Shown in pieces: positions 34,784 through 44,363 of a stretch of DNA of 64,000 nucleotides. Both the position numbers and the translations under genes were made by a program. The notes under the pieces were generated by a model. The model did not search any database and was not told the origin of the DNA. It saw only the letters and a list, made by a program, of their open reading frames with translations. How positions within the stretch are numbered: position 1 is the first letter of the stretch; each line of letters starts with the position of its first letter. The DNA is from Streptomyces tsukubensis (GTDB lineage Bacteria > Actinomycetota > Actinomycetes > Streptomycetales > Streptomycetaceae), in contig NZ_CP045178.1 of the NCBI RefSeq assembly GCF_009296025.1, positions 1,922,001-1,986,000 on the forward strand. Direction: 5' to 3'.

Positions 34784-35512
34784 TCAGTCCAGCCACACAT
34801 AGCCCGCGAGCCGCCCGGTGGTGCGGTCTCGCCGGTACGAGAAATGGTCACCCGATTCACGGGTGCAGTACGACGACCCGTGGACGTCGTCTACCCCGGA
34901 TCGCGCGAGCTGAGCGTGCACCCCCGCTGTCACATCGAGCGCCGGAGTACCCCAACTCGTCTCGGCGTACGCCGCGGGTTCGACCGAGGCGACCTCCGCG
35001 CGCATCGCCTCGGGGACTTCGTAGCAGCGGCCGCAGACGGCGGGTCCTGTGTGCGCGGTGATGCGCTCGGGACGGGCGCCGAGCGCGACCATCGCCTCCA
35101 CCGCCGCGGGGACGACCCCCGCGACCACGCCGGGACGGCCCGCGTGGGCCGCGGCCACGACGCCCGCCCCTGCGTCCGCCAGCAGCACCGGGGTGCAGTC
35201 CGCGGTGAGTACGGCGAGGGGCAGTGCCCTGCGGGTGGTGACCACGGCGTCCACGGCGGGAATGTCGGCCTCGCCCCACGGGCCGTCGACGACGGCGACG
35301 GCGCGGCCGTGCACCTGGTTCATCCAGACCACACGCTCCGGGTCGATCCCCAGGGCCCCCGCGGCCAGTGCTCTGTTCCCGCGTACGGCCGCCGGCTCGT
35401 CGCCGACCGCGCCGCCGAGATTCAGCTCCTCGTACGGAACGGCGCTCACCCCGCCCCACCTGTCGGTGAAGGCGAAGTGCGCGCCGTTCGCGGTGGAACG
35501 CCCTGATATCAC
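34784..35512 (-). CDS. ylmD: Peptidoglycan editing factor PgeF / YlmD (laccase-domain)
   Basis: The 242-residue protein belongs to the DUF152/PgeF family, which has purine nucleoside phosphorylase and polyphenol oxidase activity in some members and edits muropeptides in E. coli. The metal ligands are visible: His69 (QVHG), Cys106 (ADCTPV) and His123 (AAAHAG). The GTG start overlaps the ftsZ stop as GTGA, which implies translational coupling with ftsZ. The ending is at VWLD. Confidence 0.92.
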   Translation of the reverse strand: MISGRSTANGAHFAFTDRWGGVSAVPYEELNLGGAVGDEPAAVRGNRALAAGALGIDPERVVWMNQVHGRAVAVVDGPWGEADIPAVDAVVTTRRALPLAVLTADCTPVLLADAGAGVVAAAHAGRPGVVAGVVPAAVEAMVALGARPERITAHTGPAVCGRCYEVPEAMRAEVASVEPAAYAETSWGTPALDVTAGVHAQLARSGVDDVHGSSYCTRESGDHFSYRRDRTTGRLAGYVWLD

Positions 35513-36738
35513 TTCAGGAAGTCCGGTACGTCCAGCTCCTCTGCCTGGCTGCTGTCCTGGTAGGGACGGGCCGGGGGTACCTGCGGCGGGGCCGCGGGCG
35601 GGCTGGGGACCTCACTGGCCTGTGCCGGCTCGGGGTCGCTGCCCCTGGCCGGGGTCTGCTCCTCGCGCGGGGTGACACTGCCGAGACCGCCGAACGCGGG
35701 CCTGGAAGGCTCCGGAGGACGGGACGACGACTGCGGTTCCTCGCGCTTGGCCGACGAGGAGCCAAGGACGTTGTCCCGCTTGGCGGGCGGCTGCCCCCCG
35801 TCGAACCCGGCGGCGATGACGGTGACCCTGACCTCGTCGCCGAGCGCGTCGTCGATGACGGCGCCGAAGATGATGTTGGCCTCGGGGTGAGCGGCCTCAC
35901 TGACGAGCTGTGCCGCTTCGTTGATCTCGAAGAGACCGAGGTCGGAGCCGCCGGAGATGGAGAGCAGCACCCCGCGCGCCCCGTCGATGGACGCTTCGAG
36001 CAGTGGCGAGGAGATCGCCATCTCGGCGGCGGCCACCGCACGGTCGTCGCCGCGTGCGGAACCGATCCCCATCAGGGCGGACCCCGCCTCGGACATGACC
36101 GACTTCACGTCGGCGAAGTCGAGGTTGATCAGACCCGGTGTGGTGATCAGATCGGTGATGCCCTGCACGCCGGAGAGCAGCACCTGGTCCGCGGACTTGA
36201 ACGCGTCGAGCACGCTGACCTGACGGTCCGAGATCGACAGCAGCCGGTCGTTGGGGATGACGATGAGGGTGTCGACCTCTTCGCGGAGTTCGGCGATGCC
36301 GTCCTCCGCCTGGTTGGCGCGGCGACGGCCCTCGAAGGTGAAGGGGCGGGTCACCACGCCGATGGTGAGTGCGCCCAGTGAGCGTGCGATGTTGGCGACG
36401 ACAGGTGCGCCGCCGGTGCCGGTGCCGCCACCCTCGCCGGCCGTGACGAAGACCATGTCGGCCCCCTTGAGGACCTCCTCGATCTCCTCGCGGTGGTCCT
36501 CGGCGGCCTTGCGGCCGACGCCGGGGTTGGCTCCGGCGCCGAGTCCGCGGGTGAGTTCCCTGCCGACGTCGAGCTTGACGTCGGCGTCGCTCATCAACAG
36601 CGCCTGGGCGTCGGTGTTGATCGCGATGAACTCGACGCCCTTGAGACCGACCTCGATCATCCGGTTGATGGCATTGACACCACCGCCGCCGACACCGATG
36701 ACTTTGATGACTGCGAGGTAGTTCTGCGGTGCTGCCAC
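35509..36738 (-). CDS. ftsZ: Cell division GTPase FtsZ
   Basis: The 409-residue tubulin homologue forms the cytokinetic ring. The GTP-binding GGGTGTG motif is at 103-109, with N-terminal [14 protein letters not shown] and the T7 loop in [12 protein letters not shown]. After residue 315 a Ser/Pro/Ala-rich linker leads to the conserved C-terminal DVPDFLK (403-409), which binds SepF and other partners. Start GTG at 36738. In streptomycetes ftsZ has several promoters in the gap upstream, one of them for sporulation septa; such a gap of 275 bases is present here. Confidence 0.98.
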   Translation of the reverse strand: MAAPQNYLAVIKVIGVGGGGVNAINRMIEVGLKGVEFIAINTDAQALLMSDADVKLDVGRELTRGLGAGANPGVGRKAAEDHREEIEEVLKGADMVFVTAGEGGGTGTGGAPVVANIARSLGALTIGVVTRPFTFEGRRRANQAEDGIAELREEVDTLIVIPNDRLLSISDRQVSVLDAFKSADQVLLSGVQGITDLITTPGLINLDFADVKSVMSEAGSALMGIGSARGDDRAVAAAEMAISSPLLEASIDGARGVLLSISGGSDLGLFEINEAAQLVSEAAHPEANIIFGAVIDDALGDEVRVTVIAAGFDGGQPPAKRDNVLGSSSAKREEPQSSSRPPEPSRPAFGGLGSVTPREEQTPARGSDPEPAQASEVPSPPAAPPQVPPARPYQDSSQAEELDVPDFLK

Positions 36739-37013
36739 GTCGAAGGCCTCTCGCCTCGATTTACGTGTCGCCGCCTCGCCGTATCGCGGTGCGACGACTG
36801 ATGCCGAATGGGACGGTCCGAACGCCGACCCGAACCCTAACGCTGAAGTTTAGGGTTACCCGTGTGCCTGTTTTCTGGACTCTTCCGGACAGGACACTAA
36901 GTCGACAAGTGGCGCACGTTCAACGAACACGCCGAACCTCCCGTTTTTCTTTTCACCCTATGTGATCAGCCGTCGCACTGCCCAACCAGGGTGCTGGCCT
37001 GCACTTCCGTCCG
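36739..37013 (-). promoter_or_regulatory. ftsZ promoter region with inverted repeat and WhiA-like motif
   Basis: The gap between ftsQ and ftsZ is AT-richer than the neighbours. It holds a perfect 8-bp inverted repeat (36833-36840 with 36850-36857, AACCCTAA and its complement). GACAC motifs resembling the WhiA site occur at 36893-36897 on the plus strand and 36765-36769 on the minus. Three ftsZ promoters are known in this gap in S. coelicolor. I cannot assign boxes for each here. Confidence 0.6.
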
Positions 37014-37814
37014 TCAACTGCCTGACACGGCGGGGGCCGTGGGCACGGAAACATCGAAGTGACGCGCCTTGGGAGCTGCTTTCATGAGAGCGGTGAGCGT
37101 CACCGCCTTGGCGTGGCCCTTCTCACCGCTGCCCCACTCGACCGTGCGACCACCGGTCAGCCGCACCGACACCGCGTCGTAGGAACGGACCTTGACGGTC
37201 CGCGCCTCCTCGGCCACGGCCCGCGGCAGATCGGCGGCGACCCGCACCGCCTCGCGCAGCAGCCGTCCGGTGCCGAATCGGCGCAGGCTCGGGGACTCCC
37301 CCGCGGCCAGTTCGAGCCGCGCGACTCCGCCGGGGGCCCGGTCGACGGTCGCGAAACGCACGCCCTTGGCGTCCACTTCCGTATATTTGCCGTCGTCCTC
37401 GATGATCAGAGCCGCCTTACGCTCCGTCACCTTCACCGCGATCGTGTGCGGCCAGGACCGCTCCACCTCAAGAGAGTCGATACGGGGCAGTTCCCGGCGC
37501 AGCCGCTCCTCGATCGCTCCGGTGTCCACCGAGATGAGCGGCGAACCGACGGGTACGGCGGCGACCGAGCGCACTTCGGCGGTGGAGAGTACGTCGAGAC
37601 CGGAGACGGTGACGCGCTGTGCGCGAAGCCACTCCGATCCGTAGAGCAGCCAACCACCGCCCCCGCCGAGGACGACCACCGCGACGATCAGCAGAACGAG
37701 AGTACGTGGCCTCGGCATCGAGGGTCTGCGGAACCTGGGCGAGGGCCGCCCGTCGTCCGGCGCGCCCTCCGCACTCCGCCGTTCACCGCGCTTGGCGGTC
37801 GTCGCTCCGGCCAC
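37014..37814 (-). CDS. ftsQ: Cell division protein FtsQ
   Basis: The 266-residue protein has a basic cytoplasmic head (1-37), one membrane segment (about 38-58), a POTRA domain (about 66-135, starting AQRVTVSGLD) and the FtsQ beta domain, ending APAVSGS. It joins FtsL and other division proteins at the septum. GTG 37814 is chosen from GGAGG ten bases upstream. The gene is 40 bases after murG. murC, which often lies here in other bacteria, is absent. Confidence 0.94.
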   Translation of the reverse strand: MAGATTAKRGERRSAEGAPDDGRPSPRFRRPSMPRPRTLVLLIVAVVVLGGGGGWLLYGSEWLRAQRVTVSGLDVLSTAEVRSVAAVPVGSPLISVDTGAIEERLRRELPRIDSLEVERSWPHTIAVKVTERKAALIIEDDGKYTEVDAKGVRFATVDRAPGGVARLELAAGESPSLRRFGTGRLLREAVRVAADLPRAVAEEARTVKVRSYDAVSVRLTGGRTVEWGSGEKGHAKAVTLTALMKAAPKARHFDVSVPTAPAVSGS

Positions 37815-37854
37815 GCTCCCTGCGCCTCCTGCGTCTGCGGGGGCTCGGAGCCCC

Positions 37855-38949
37855 TCAGCGGTTCCTGCCTGCGGCAATCGCTTCGTACACCATGCCGACG
37901 AGCAGGTCGTCGGCGTCCCTGCGGCCGAACTCGGCGGCACAGCGGGACATCTCGTACAGCCGGTGCGGGTCCGCCATGACGGGCAGGACATTGCCCTGCA
38001 CCCACTCGGGGGTCAGATCCGCGTCGTCGACCAGCAGTCCGCCACCGGCCTTCACCAGCGGCTGGGCGTTCAGCCGCTGTTCGCCGTTGCCGATCGGCAG
38101 CGGTACATAGGCGGCGGGCAGACCCACGGCGGAGAGTTCGGCGACGGTCATCGCGCCCGAGCGGCAGAGCATCATGTCCGCCGCCGCGTACGCGAGGTCC
38201 ATCCGGTCCACGTACGGTACCGGGATGTAGGGCGGCATACCGGGCATGTTCTCGGCGCGGGGCATTTCGTTCTTCGGGCCGACCGCGTGGAGGATCTGGA
38301 TCCCGGAGCGCTGGAGCGTGGGGGCGGCCTGCTGGACCACCTCGTTGAGCCTGCGGGCCCCCTGCGAACCGCCGGAGACCAGCAGTGTCGGCAGGTTCGG
38401 GTCGAGGCCGAAGGCCGCCCTGGCCTCGGGGCGGACCCTGGCCCGGTCCAGCGTGGCGATGGAGCGGCGCAGCGGGATGCCGATGTAACGGGCCCCCCGC
38501 AGCTTGCTGTCCGGGGTCGAGACCGCCACTCCCGCCGCGTAGCGCGAGCCGATCTTGTTGGCGAGGCCGGGGCGCGCGTTGGCCTCGTGGACCACTATCG
38601 GCACCCCGGCACGCTTGGCGGCCAGGTAGCCGGGAAGTGCCACATAGCCACCGAAACCGACCACCGCATCGGCCTTGGTGCGCTCCAGGATCTGCTCGGC
38701 CGCCTTGATGGTTCCGCGCAGCCGGCCGGGGACCGTGATCAGTTCGGGTGTCGGCTTGCGCGGCAGCGGCACGGCGGGGATCAGCGCCAGCTCATATCCC
38801 CGCTCGGGGACCAGCCTGGTCTCCAGACCGCGTTCCGTACCGAGGGCCGTGATCCCCACGGTGGGGTCCTGCCTGCGCAGGGCGTCCGCGAGGGCGAGCG
38901 CGGGCTCGATGTGGCCGGCGGTCCCCCCACCGGCGAGTACGACATGCAC
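37855..38949 (-). CDS. murG: UDP-GlcNAc:lipid I transferase MurG
   Basis: The 364-residue glycosyltransferase adds N-acetylglucosamine to lipid I to make lipid II on the inner membrane face. The GGGTAGH loop is at 7-13, and [12 protein letters not shown] around 190-205 and a [22 protein letters not shown] stretch (motif for UDP-GlcNAc) are present. Start GTG 38949 lies seven bases after the ftsW stop. Confidence 0.97.
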   Translation of the reverse strand: MHVVLAGGGTAGHIEPALALADALRRQDPTVGITALGTERGLETRLVPERGYELALIPAVPLPRKPTPELITVPGRLRGTIKAAEQILERTKADAVVGFGGYVALPGYLAAKRAGVPIVVHEANARPGLANKIGSRYAAGVAVSTPDSKLRGARYIGIPLRRSIATLDRARVRPEARAAFGLDPNLPTLLVSGGSQGARRLNEVVQQAAPTLQRSGIQILHAVGPKNEMPRAENMPGMPPYIPVPYVDRMDLAYAAADMMLCRSGAMTVAELSAVGLPAAYVPLPIGNGEQRLNAQPLVKAGGGLLVDDADLTPEWVQGNVLPVMADPHRLYEMSRCAAEFGRRDADDLLVGMVYEAIAAGRNR

Positions 38950-38955
38950 CGAAAT

Positions 38956-40386
38956 TCACCGCTCTCCGGACGAACGCGCCGAAACGCGCCGTCGCATCGT
39001 GTTCCATCTCACCACGGCCTTCTTCCTGCCGTAGCCGGGACCGCGCCGCGCCAGGGCCGTCCGCGCGGCCGGGTCCGCACGCGCGAAGGCGATCAGGAGC
39101 CCGATGGCGAACATGGTCGGCAGCAGGGCTGATCCTCCGTAGGAGAACAGCGGGAGCGGGACACCGGCGATCGGCAGCAGGCCGAGCACCGCACCCACAT
39201 TGATCACGGCCTGCGCCGTGATCCAGGTGGTCACGCCTCCCGCCGCGTACCTCACGAAGGGGTCCTCCGTGCGTCCGGCGACGCGGATACCCGCACAGCC
39301 TAGAGCCGCGAAGAGGGCGAGTACCGACAGTGTCCCCGCCAGACCCAGTTCCTCCCCGGTGACGGCGAAGATGAAGTCGGTGTGGGCCTCGGGCAGTTGT
39401 CCCCATTTTTCCACACTGGCGCCGAGCCCTGAACCGAAGAATCCGCCCGAGGCCAGGGCGTAGAGACCGTGCACCCCTTGCCAGCAGGCGCCCTCGTGGG
39501 CGGTGGGATCGGTCGCCCCGAGACAGGCGAATCTGCCCATTCTGTTGGGGCTGGTCTTGATAAGGATCACACCGAGGATCGCGGCGATGGAGAAGACCCC
39601 GGCGAAGAGCCTGGTCGGGGCACCCGCGAGCCAGAGCAGTCCGAAAAGGATCGCGGTGAGGATGATCGCGGTCCCCATGTCGCCGCCGATCATGATCAAC
39701 CCGAGCAGCAGGAAGACGACGGGGACGAGCGGCACCAGCATGTGTTTCCACTGGGTGAGGAGCCGTTTGTCATGTTTACGTGCGATCAGATCGGCACCCC
39801 AGAGCACCAACGCCAACTTGCCGAACTCGCTGGGCTGGATCTGGAAGACGCCCAACGAGATCCAGTTCTGGTTGCCGTTGATCTCCCGCCCTATCCCGGG
39901 TACCTGCACCAGGGCCATCAGGAAGATCGATCCGGCGAGCAGCGGGTAGGCGAGGGCCCGGTGCAGTTTGACCGGCATCCGGGAGGCGGCCACCAGCAGC
40001 ACGGTGCCGATCACGGCCGCGGTGAGCTGCTTGCGGAAGAAGTACGAAGGGGGCAGCGAGTAGCCGAGCGCCGTGATGACGGAGGCGGAGTAGACCATCA
40101 CCAGGCCGAGCACGGCGATGAGCAGGGAGCTGCCGAGGATGACGTAATAGGCCGTCAGCGGGCGGTCCCAGGCGCGGCGGATACGGGAGTAGAGCCGCAG
40201 GACGGGGTTCTCCCTCGGCGGGCGCGGCGACCGGGTCGTTCTCGGGCGGCTGCGCGCCGCGCGTTCACCGCCACCTCCCTGCGGCGCCCTGCGGGGCCCC
40301 GCGGGTGCCGCCCTGCCGCGCGGCGCGAAGCCCGGCGGTGCGCCGGGAAGCAGTCGGTGTGAGCCGTGTACGGCGTCGGCCGGCAT
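38956..40386 (-). CDS. ftsW: Septal peptidoglycan polymerase FtsW
   Basis: The 476-residue SEDS protein has ten membrane segments after a basic, Pro/Arg-rich cytoplasmic head of about 75 residues, much longer than in E. coli. Conserved features are visible: FQIQPSEFGKLALVLW, GDMGTAIIL, and the catalytic-loop region PEAHTDFIFAVTGEELG. It polymerises lipid II with FtsI. The ATG is 60 bases after the murD stop. Confidence 0.95.
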   Translation of the reverse strand: MPADAVHGSHRLLPGAPPGFAPRGRAAPAGPRRAPQGGGGERAARSRPRTTRSPRPPRENPVLRLYSRIRRAWDRPLTAYYVILGSSLLIAVLGLVMVYSASVITALGYSLPPSYFFRKQLTAAVIGTVLLVAASRMPVKLHRALAYPLLAGSIFLMALVQVPGIGREINGNQNWISLGVFQIQPSEFGKLALVLWGADLIARKHDKRLLTQWKHMLVPLVPVVFLLLGLIMIGGDMGTAIILTAILFGLLWLAGAPTRLFAGVFSIAAILGVILIKTSPNRMGRFACLGATDPTAHEGACWQGVHGLYALASGGFFGSGLGASVEKWGQLPEAHTDFIFAVTGEELGLAGTLSVLALFAALGCAGIRVAGRTEDPFVRYAAGGVTTWITAQAVINVGAVLGLLPIAGVPLPLFSYGGSALLPTMFAIGLLIAFARADPAARTALARRGPGYGRKKAVVRWNTMRRRVSARSSGER

Positions 40387-40446
40387 GACAGCGTCCCCTC
40401 CAGTCGTACCCGGCGCGGTCGGCCCCCGGCTCGGTGCCGGGCGTAC

Positions 40447-41868
40447 TCAGGCGCCTTCGGCAGCTTCGGCGGCGCGGGCCCGGACGGCGTCCGCGAAGAC
40501 GTCGCCGCGCACGTTGTAATTGGTGAACATGTCCATCGAGGCACAGGCCGGGGCCAGCAGCACCGTATCGCCCGCCCGTGCGAGCCTGCCCGCCTCCTGG
40601 ACCGCCGCCGGCATCGCCCCAGTGTCGGTCCGGTCGAGGTCGACCACCGGTACCTCGGGGGCGTGTCGCGCCAGCGCTTCCCTGATGAGGGCGCGGTCCG
40701 CGCCCATGAGCACCACGCCCCGCAGCCGTTTCGCGGCGCCGGCCACCAGTTCGTCGAAGGTGGCGCCCTTGGCGAGTCCGCCCGCGATCCAGACGATCGA
40801 CCCGTAACTGGCGAGCGCGGCCTCGGCGGAGTGCGTGTTGGTCGCCTTGGAGTCGTCGACGTAGCTCACGCCGTCGACCTCCCCGATCCGTTCCATGCGG
40901 TGCGGATCGGGGTGGAAGGCGCGCAGGCCGTCACGGACCGCGGTGGCCGGCACGCCGTAGGCGCGGGCCAGGGCCGCCGCGGCCAGGGCGTTGGCGATGT
41001 TGTGGGGCGCGGGCGGGTCGACATCGGTGACCTCGGCGAGCTCCTGGGCCTGCTTCTGCCGGTCGGGCACGAAGGCCCGGTCGACGAGGAGGCCGTCGAC
41101 GACGCCGAGTTGGGAGGGCGCGGGCGCCCCGAGGGTGAAGCCGACGGCGCGTGCCCCCTCCTCGACGTCGGCCGCGCGGACCAGGTCCTCGGTGGCCTTG
41201 TCGGCGAGGTTGTAGACGCAGGCGACCTGGTTGCCCTCGTAGATCCGCCCCTTGTCGGCCGCGTACGCCTCCATGGAGCCGTGCCAGTCGAGGTGGTCGG
41301 GCGCGAGGTTCAGCACGGTGGCCGAGTGGGCGCGCAGCGAGGGCGCCCAGTGGAGCTGGTAGCTGGAGAGTTCCACGGCGAGGACGTCGTGGGGCTCGGA
41401 GTCGAGGACCACGTCGATGATCGGGGTGCCGATGTTGCCGACGGCCGCCGTACGCAGTCCCGCCGCCGTCAGGATCGCGGCGAGCATCCTGACGGTGGTG
41501 GTCTTGCCGTTGGTGCCGGTGACCGCGAGCCAGGGCGCGGCGTTCTCGCCGCGCAGCCGCCAGGCGATCTCGACGTCGCCGACGACGTCCACCCCGGCCT
41601 CCGCCGCCGCCGCGAACAGCGGGGAGGACGGTTTCCAGCCGGGTGAGGTGACCACGAGGCCGGTACCGGGTGGCAGGGTGTCCGCGTCGCCGAGGCGCAC
41701 CGGGATTCCCTCGGCGGTCAGGTCGGCCGCCCGCTCCCTGAGGGTGTCGCTGTCGCCGCCGTCCACGACGGTCACCAGGGCGCCGAGGCCGGCCAGGGCG
41801 CGGGCGGCGCTGACGCCGCTCACGCCGAGACCGGCGACGGTCACGCGCGTCCCCTGCCACTGGGTCAC
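40447..41868 (-). CDS. murD: UDP-MurNAc-L-Ala:D-Glu ligase MurD
   Basis: The 473-residue ligase adds D-glutamate to the precursor. A Rossmann-like N-domain ([15 protein letters not shown]) is followed by the P-loop GTNGKTTT at 118-125, the [13 protein letters not shown] site, and the C-terminal domain with DDSKATN. GTG 41868 overlaps the mraY stop by four bases (GTGA), so coupling is likely. Confidence 0.96.
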   Translation of the reverse strand: MTQWQGTRVTVAGLGVSGVSAARALAGLGALVTVVDGGDSDTLRERAADLTAEGIPVRLGDADTLPPGTGLVVTSPGWKPSSPLFAAAAEAGVDVVGDVEIAWRLRGENAAPWLAVTGTNGKTTTVRMLAAILTAAGLRTAAVGNIGTPIIDVVLDSEPHDVLAVELSSYQLHWAPSLRAHSATVLNLAPDHLDWHGSMEAYAADKGRIYEGNQVACVYNLADKATEDLVRAADVEEGARAVGFTLGAPAPSQLGVVDGLLVDRAFVPDRQKQAQELAEVTDVDPPAPHNIANALAAAALARAYGVPATAVRDGLRAFHPDPHRMERIGEVDGVSYVDDSKATNTHSAEAALASYGSIVWIAGGLAKGATFDELVAGAAKRLRGVVLMGADRALIREALARHAPEVPVVDLDRTDTGAMPAAVQEAGRLARAGDTVLLAPACASMDMFTNYNVRGDVFADAVRARAAEAAEGA

Positions 41869-42935
41869 TTGTCGGCCGCCCATCCGGCGTAGAAGAGTCC
41901 GAGCCCGACGATCACGCACATGCCCTGGATGATCCAGAAGCGGACCACGACAAGGACTTCCGACCACCCCTTGAGTTCGAAGTGGTGCTGGAGTGGCGCC
42001 ATCTTGAAGACCCGCTTGCCGGTCATCTTGAAGGAGCCGACCTGGATGACCACGGACATGGTGATCAGGACGAACAGGCCGCCGAGCAGGGCCATCAGCA
42101 GTTCGGTACGGGAGCAGATGGCGAGTCCCGCGAGGGCGCCGCCGAGCGCGAGCGAACCGGTGTCACCCATAAAGATCTTGGCGGGCGAGGTGTTCCACCA
42201 GAGGAAGCCGAAGCAGGCGCCCATCAGGGCGGAGGCGACGACGGCGAGGTCGAGCGGATCTCGCACTTCGAAACAGGCGGAGGGGTTGGTGAGGGTCGCC
42301 GCGTTGGCGCAGGACTCCTGGAACTGCCAGACACCGATGAAGGTGTAGGCGCCGAAGACCATCACCGAGGCACCGGTGGCGAGACCGTCGAGACCGTCGG
42401 TGAGGTTCACGCCGTTGGACATGGCCAGGATCATGAAGAGCGCCCAGACCACGAAGAGCACCGGGCCGATGGTCCAGCCGAAGTCCGTGACGAACGACAG
42501 CTTGGTGGAGGCCGGGGTGTTGTTGCGCTGGTCGGCGAATTGCAGGGCCAGGACAGCGAAGGCGATGCCGACGATGAGCTGGCCCGCCATCTTGGCCTTG
42601 GCGCGCAGGCCGAGGGAGCGCTGCTTGACGATCTTGATGTAGTCGTCGAGGAAGCCGACGAGGCCCATGCCCGTCATCAGGAACAGCACGAGGACACCGG
42701 AGAAGGACGGGTCCTCACCCGTGATGACCTTGGCCAGCCCGTAGGCGATGAGGGTCGCCAGGATGAAGGCGATACCACCCATGGTGGGCGTACCGCGCTT
42801 GCTGTGGTGCTCGCGCGGTCCGTCGTCCCGGATGAACTGGCCGTAGCCCTTGCGGGCCAGCAGCTTGATCAGCAGCGGGGTACCGACGAGCGTCAGGAAC
42901 AGCCCGATGACTCCCGCGAAGAGAATCTGCCTCAT
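41865..42935 (-). CDS. mraY: Phospho-MurNAc-pentapeptide transferase MraY
   Basis: The 356-residue, ten-segment membrane enzyme makes lipid I from undecaprenyl phosphate and UDP-MurNAc-pentapeptide. The motifs are intact: [22 protein letters not shown] with catalytic aspartates, [11 protein letters not shown], and PLQHHFE near the end. The ATG overlaps the murF stop as ATGA. Confidence 0.97.
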   Translation of the reverse strand: MRQILFAGVIGLFLTLVGTPLLIKLLARKGYGQFIRDDGPREHHSKRGTPTMGGIAFILATLIAYGLAKVITGEDPSFSGVLVLFLMTGMGLVGFLDDYIKIVKQRSLGLRAKAKMAGQLIVGIAFAVLALQFADQRNNTPASTKLSFVTDFGWTIGPVLFVVWALFMILAMSNGVNLTDGLDGLATGASVMVFGAYTFIGVWQFQESCANAATLTNPSACFEVRDPLDLAVVASALMGACFGFLWWNTSPAKIFMGDTGSLALGGALAGLAICSRTELLMALLGGLFVLITMSVVIQVGSFKMTGKRVFKMAPLQHHFELKGWSEVLVVVRFWIIQGMCVIVGLGLFYAGWAADK

Positions 42936-44359
42936 CGGCCGGCGCCCTTTCCGCTGGCCGCGGTGGCGTCGTCGAGCAGCGCCTGAGCCACCTGTTCGAG
43001 CCCCACCGACCGGGACGCCTTCACGAGCACGACATCTCCCGGGCGCAGCTCGCTGCGCAACAGGTCGACCGCCGCCTGTGCGTCGGACACGTGCACCGAC
43101 TCCTCACCCCACGAACCCTCGTTGTATGCGCCCATCCGCAGCCAGGCCGCTTCCCTGCCGCCGACCGCCACGAGCTTGCTCACATTGAGCCGGACGATCA
43201 GCCGTCCGACCGCGTCGTGCTCGGCGAGCGATTCGTCCCCCAGCTCGGCCATCTGTCCGAGCACCGCCCAGGTGCGGCCCCCTTCGGCCCGTGCGGCCGT
43301 GCCCATCGCGACAAGCGCGCGCAGGGCGGCCCGTACCGAATCAGGACTCGCGTTGTAGGCGTCGTTGACGATCGTTACGCCGTCCGGGCGCTCGGTGACC
43401 TCCATCCGCCAGCGGGAGAGGGTTCCCGCCTCGGAGAGCGCAACGGCGATCTCGTCCACGGACATACCCAGCTCATGGGCGACGGCGGCCGCGGCGAGCG
43501 CGTTCGACACGTGGTGCTCACCGTACAGCCGCATGGTCACGTCACCGCACCCGGAGGGTGTGTGGAGCGTGAAGGCGGGCTGTCCGGTGGCTGTGAGACG
43601 GACGTTCTCTGCCCGTACGTCTGCTTCGCCCGCTTCGCCGAAGAGCAGGACGCGCGCGGAGGTGCGCGGAGCCATGGCGCGGACGAGGGGGTCGTCGGCG
43701 TTGAGGACGGCGACTCCGTCCTCCGGCAGCCCCTCGACGATCTCGCCCTTGGCGCGGGCGATCTGTTCCTTGCCGCCGAACTCGCCGATGTGCGCGGAGC
43801 CGACGTTGAGTACGACACCGATCCTCGGCGGGGTGAGCCCGGTGAGGTAGCGGATGTGACCGATGCCTCTGGCGCCCATCTCCAGGACGAGATGGCGCGT
43901 CTCCTCGGTGGCGCGCAGCGCCGTGAGCGGGAGGCCGATCTCGTTGTTGAGGTTGCCCGGTGGCCAGATCGTCGGCCCCTTGCGCGAGAGGAGCTGCGCG
44001 ATGAGGTCCTTGGTGGAGGTCTTGCCCGCGGACCCGGTGAGGGCGACCACGGTGGCGCCGAGACGTCCCACGACGGAGCGCGCGAGGGCTCCGAGGGCCG
44101 TCTCGACGTTCTCCACGACGATGGCGGGCACGCCGACCTGACGGGTCGCCAGAACGGCGACAGCGCCGTCGGAGACGGCCCCGGCCGCGTAGTCGTGGCC
44201 GTCGGCGCGCTCGCCCGCGAAGGCGACGAAGAGACCGCCGGGTTCGACCTTGCGGGAGTCCATGACGACGGGTCCGGTGACGATGACGGTCTGATCCGGT
44301 ATGTCGTAGGTCCGCCCGCCGACGATGGTGGCGATTTCGGCGAGAGAGAGTGCGATCAC
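42932..44359 (-). CDS. murF: UDP-MurNAc-tripeptide:D-Ala-D-Ala ligase MurF
   Basis: The 475-residue ligase adds D-Ala-D-Ala. The P-loop [10 protein letters not shown] is at 109-118, the [11 protein letters not shown] substrate loop is intact, and [16 protein letters not shown] in the C-domain is typical. The start is GTG 44359, four bases after the murE stop. Confidence 0.96.
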   Translation of the reverse strand: MIALSLAEIATIVGGRTYDIPDQTVIVTGPVVMDSRKVEPGGLFVAFAGERADGHDYAAGAVSDGAVAVLATRQVGVPAIVVENVETALGALARSVVGRLGATVVALTGSAGKTSTKDLIAQLLSRKGPTIWPPGNLNNEIGLPLTALRATEETRHLVLEMGARGIGHIRYLTGLTPPRIGVVLNVGSAHIGEFGGKEQIARAKGEIVEGLPEDGVAVLNADDPLVRAMAPRTSARVLLFGEAGEADVRAENVRLTATGQPAFTLHTPSGCGDVTMRLYGEHHVSNALAAAAVAHELGMSVDEIAVALSEAGTLSRWRMEVTERPDGVTIVNDAYNASPDSVRAALRALVAMGTAARAEGGRTWAVLGQMAELGDESLAEHDAVGRLIVRLNVSKLVAVGGREAAWLRMGAYNEGSWGEESVHVSDAQAAVDLLRSELRPGDVVLVKASRSVGLEQVAQALLDDATAASGKGAGR

Positions 44360-44363
44360 AGAT

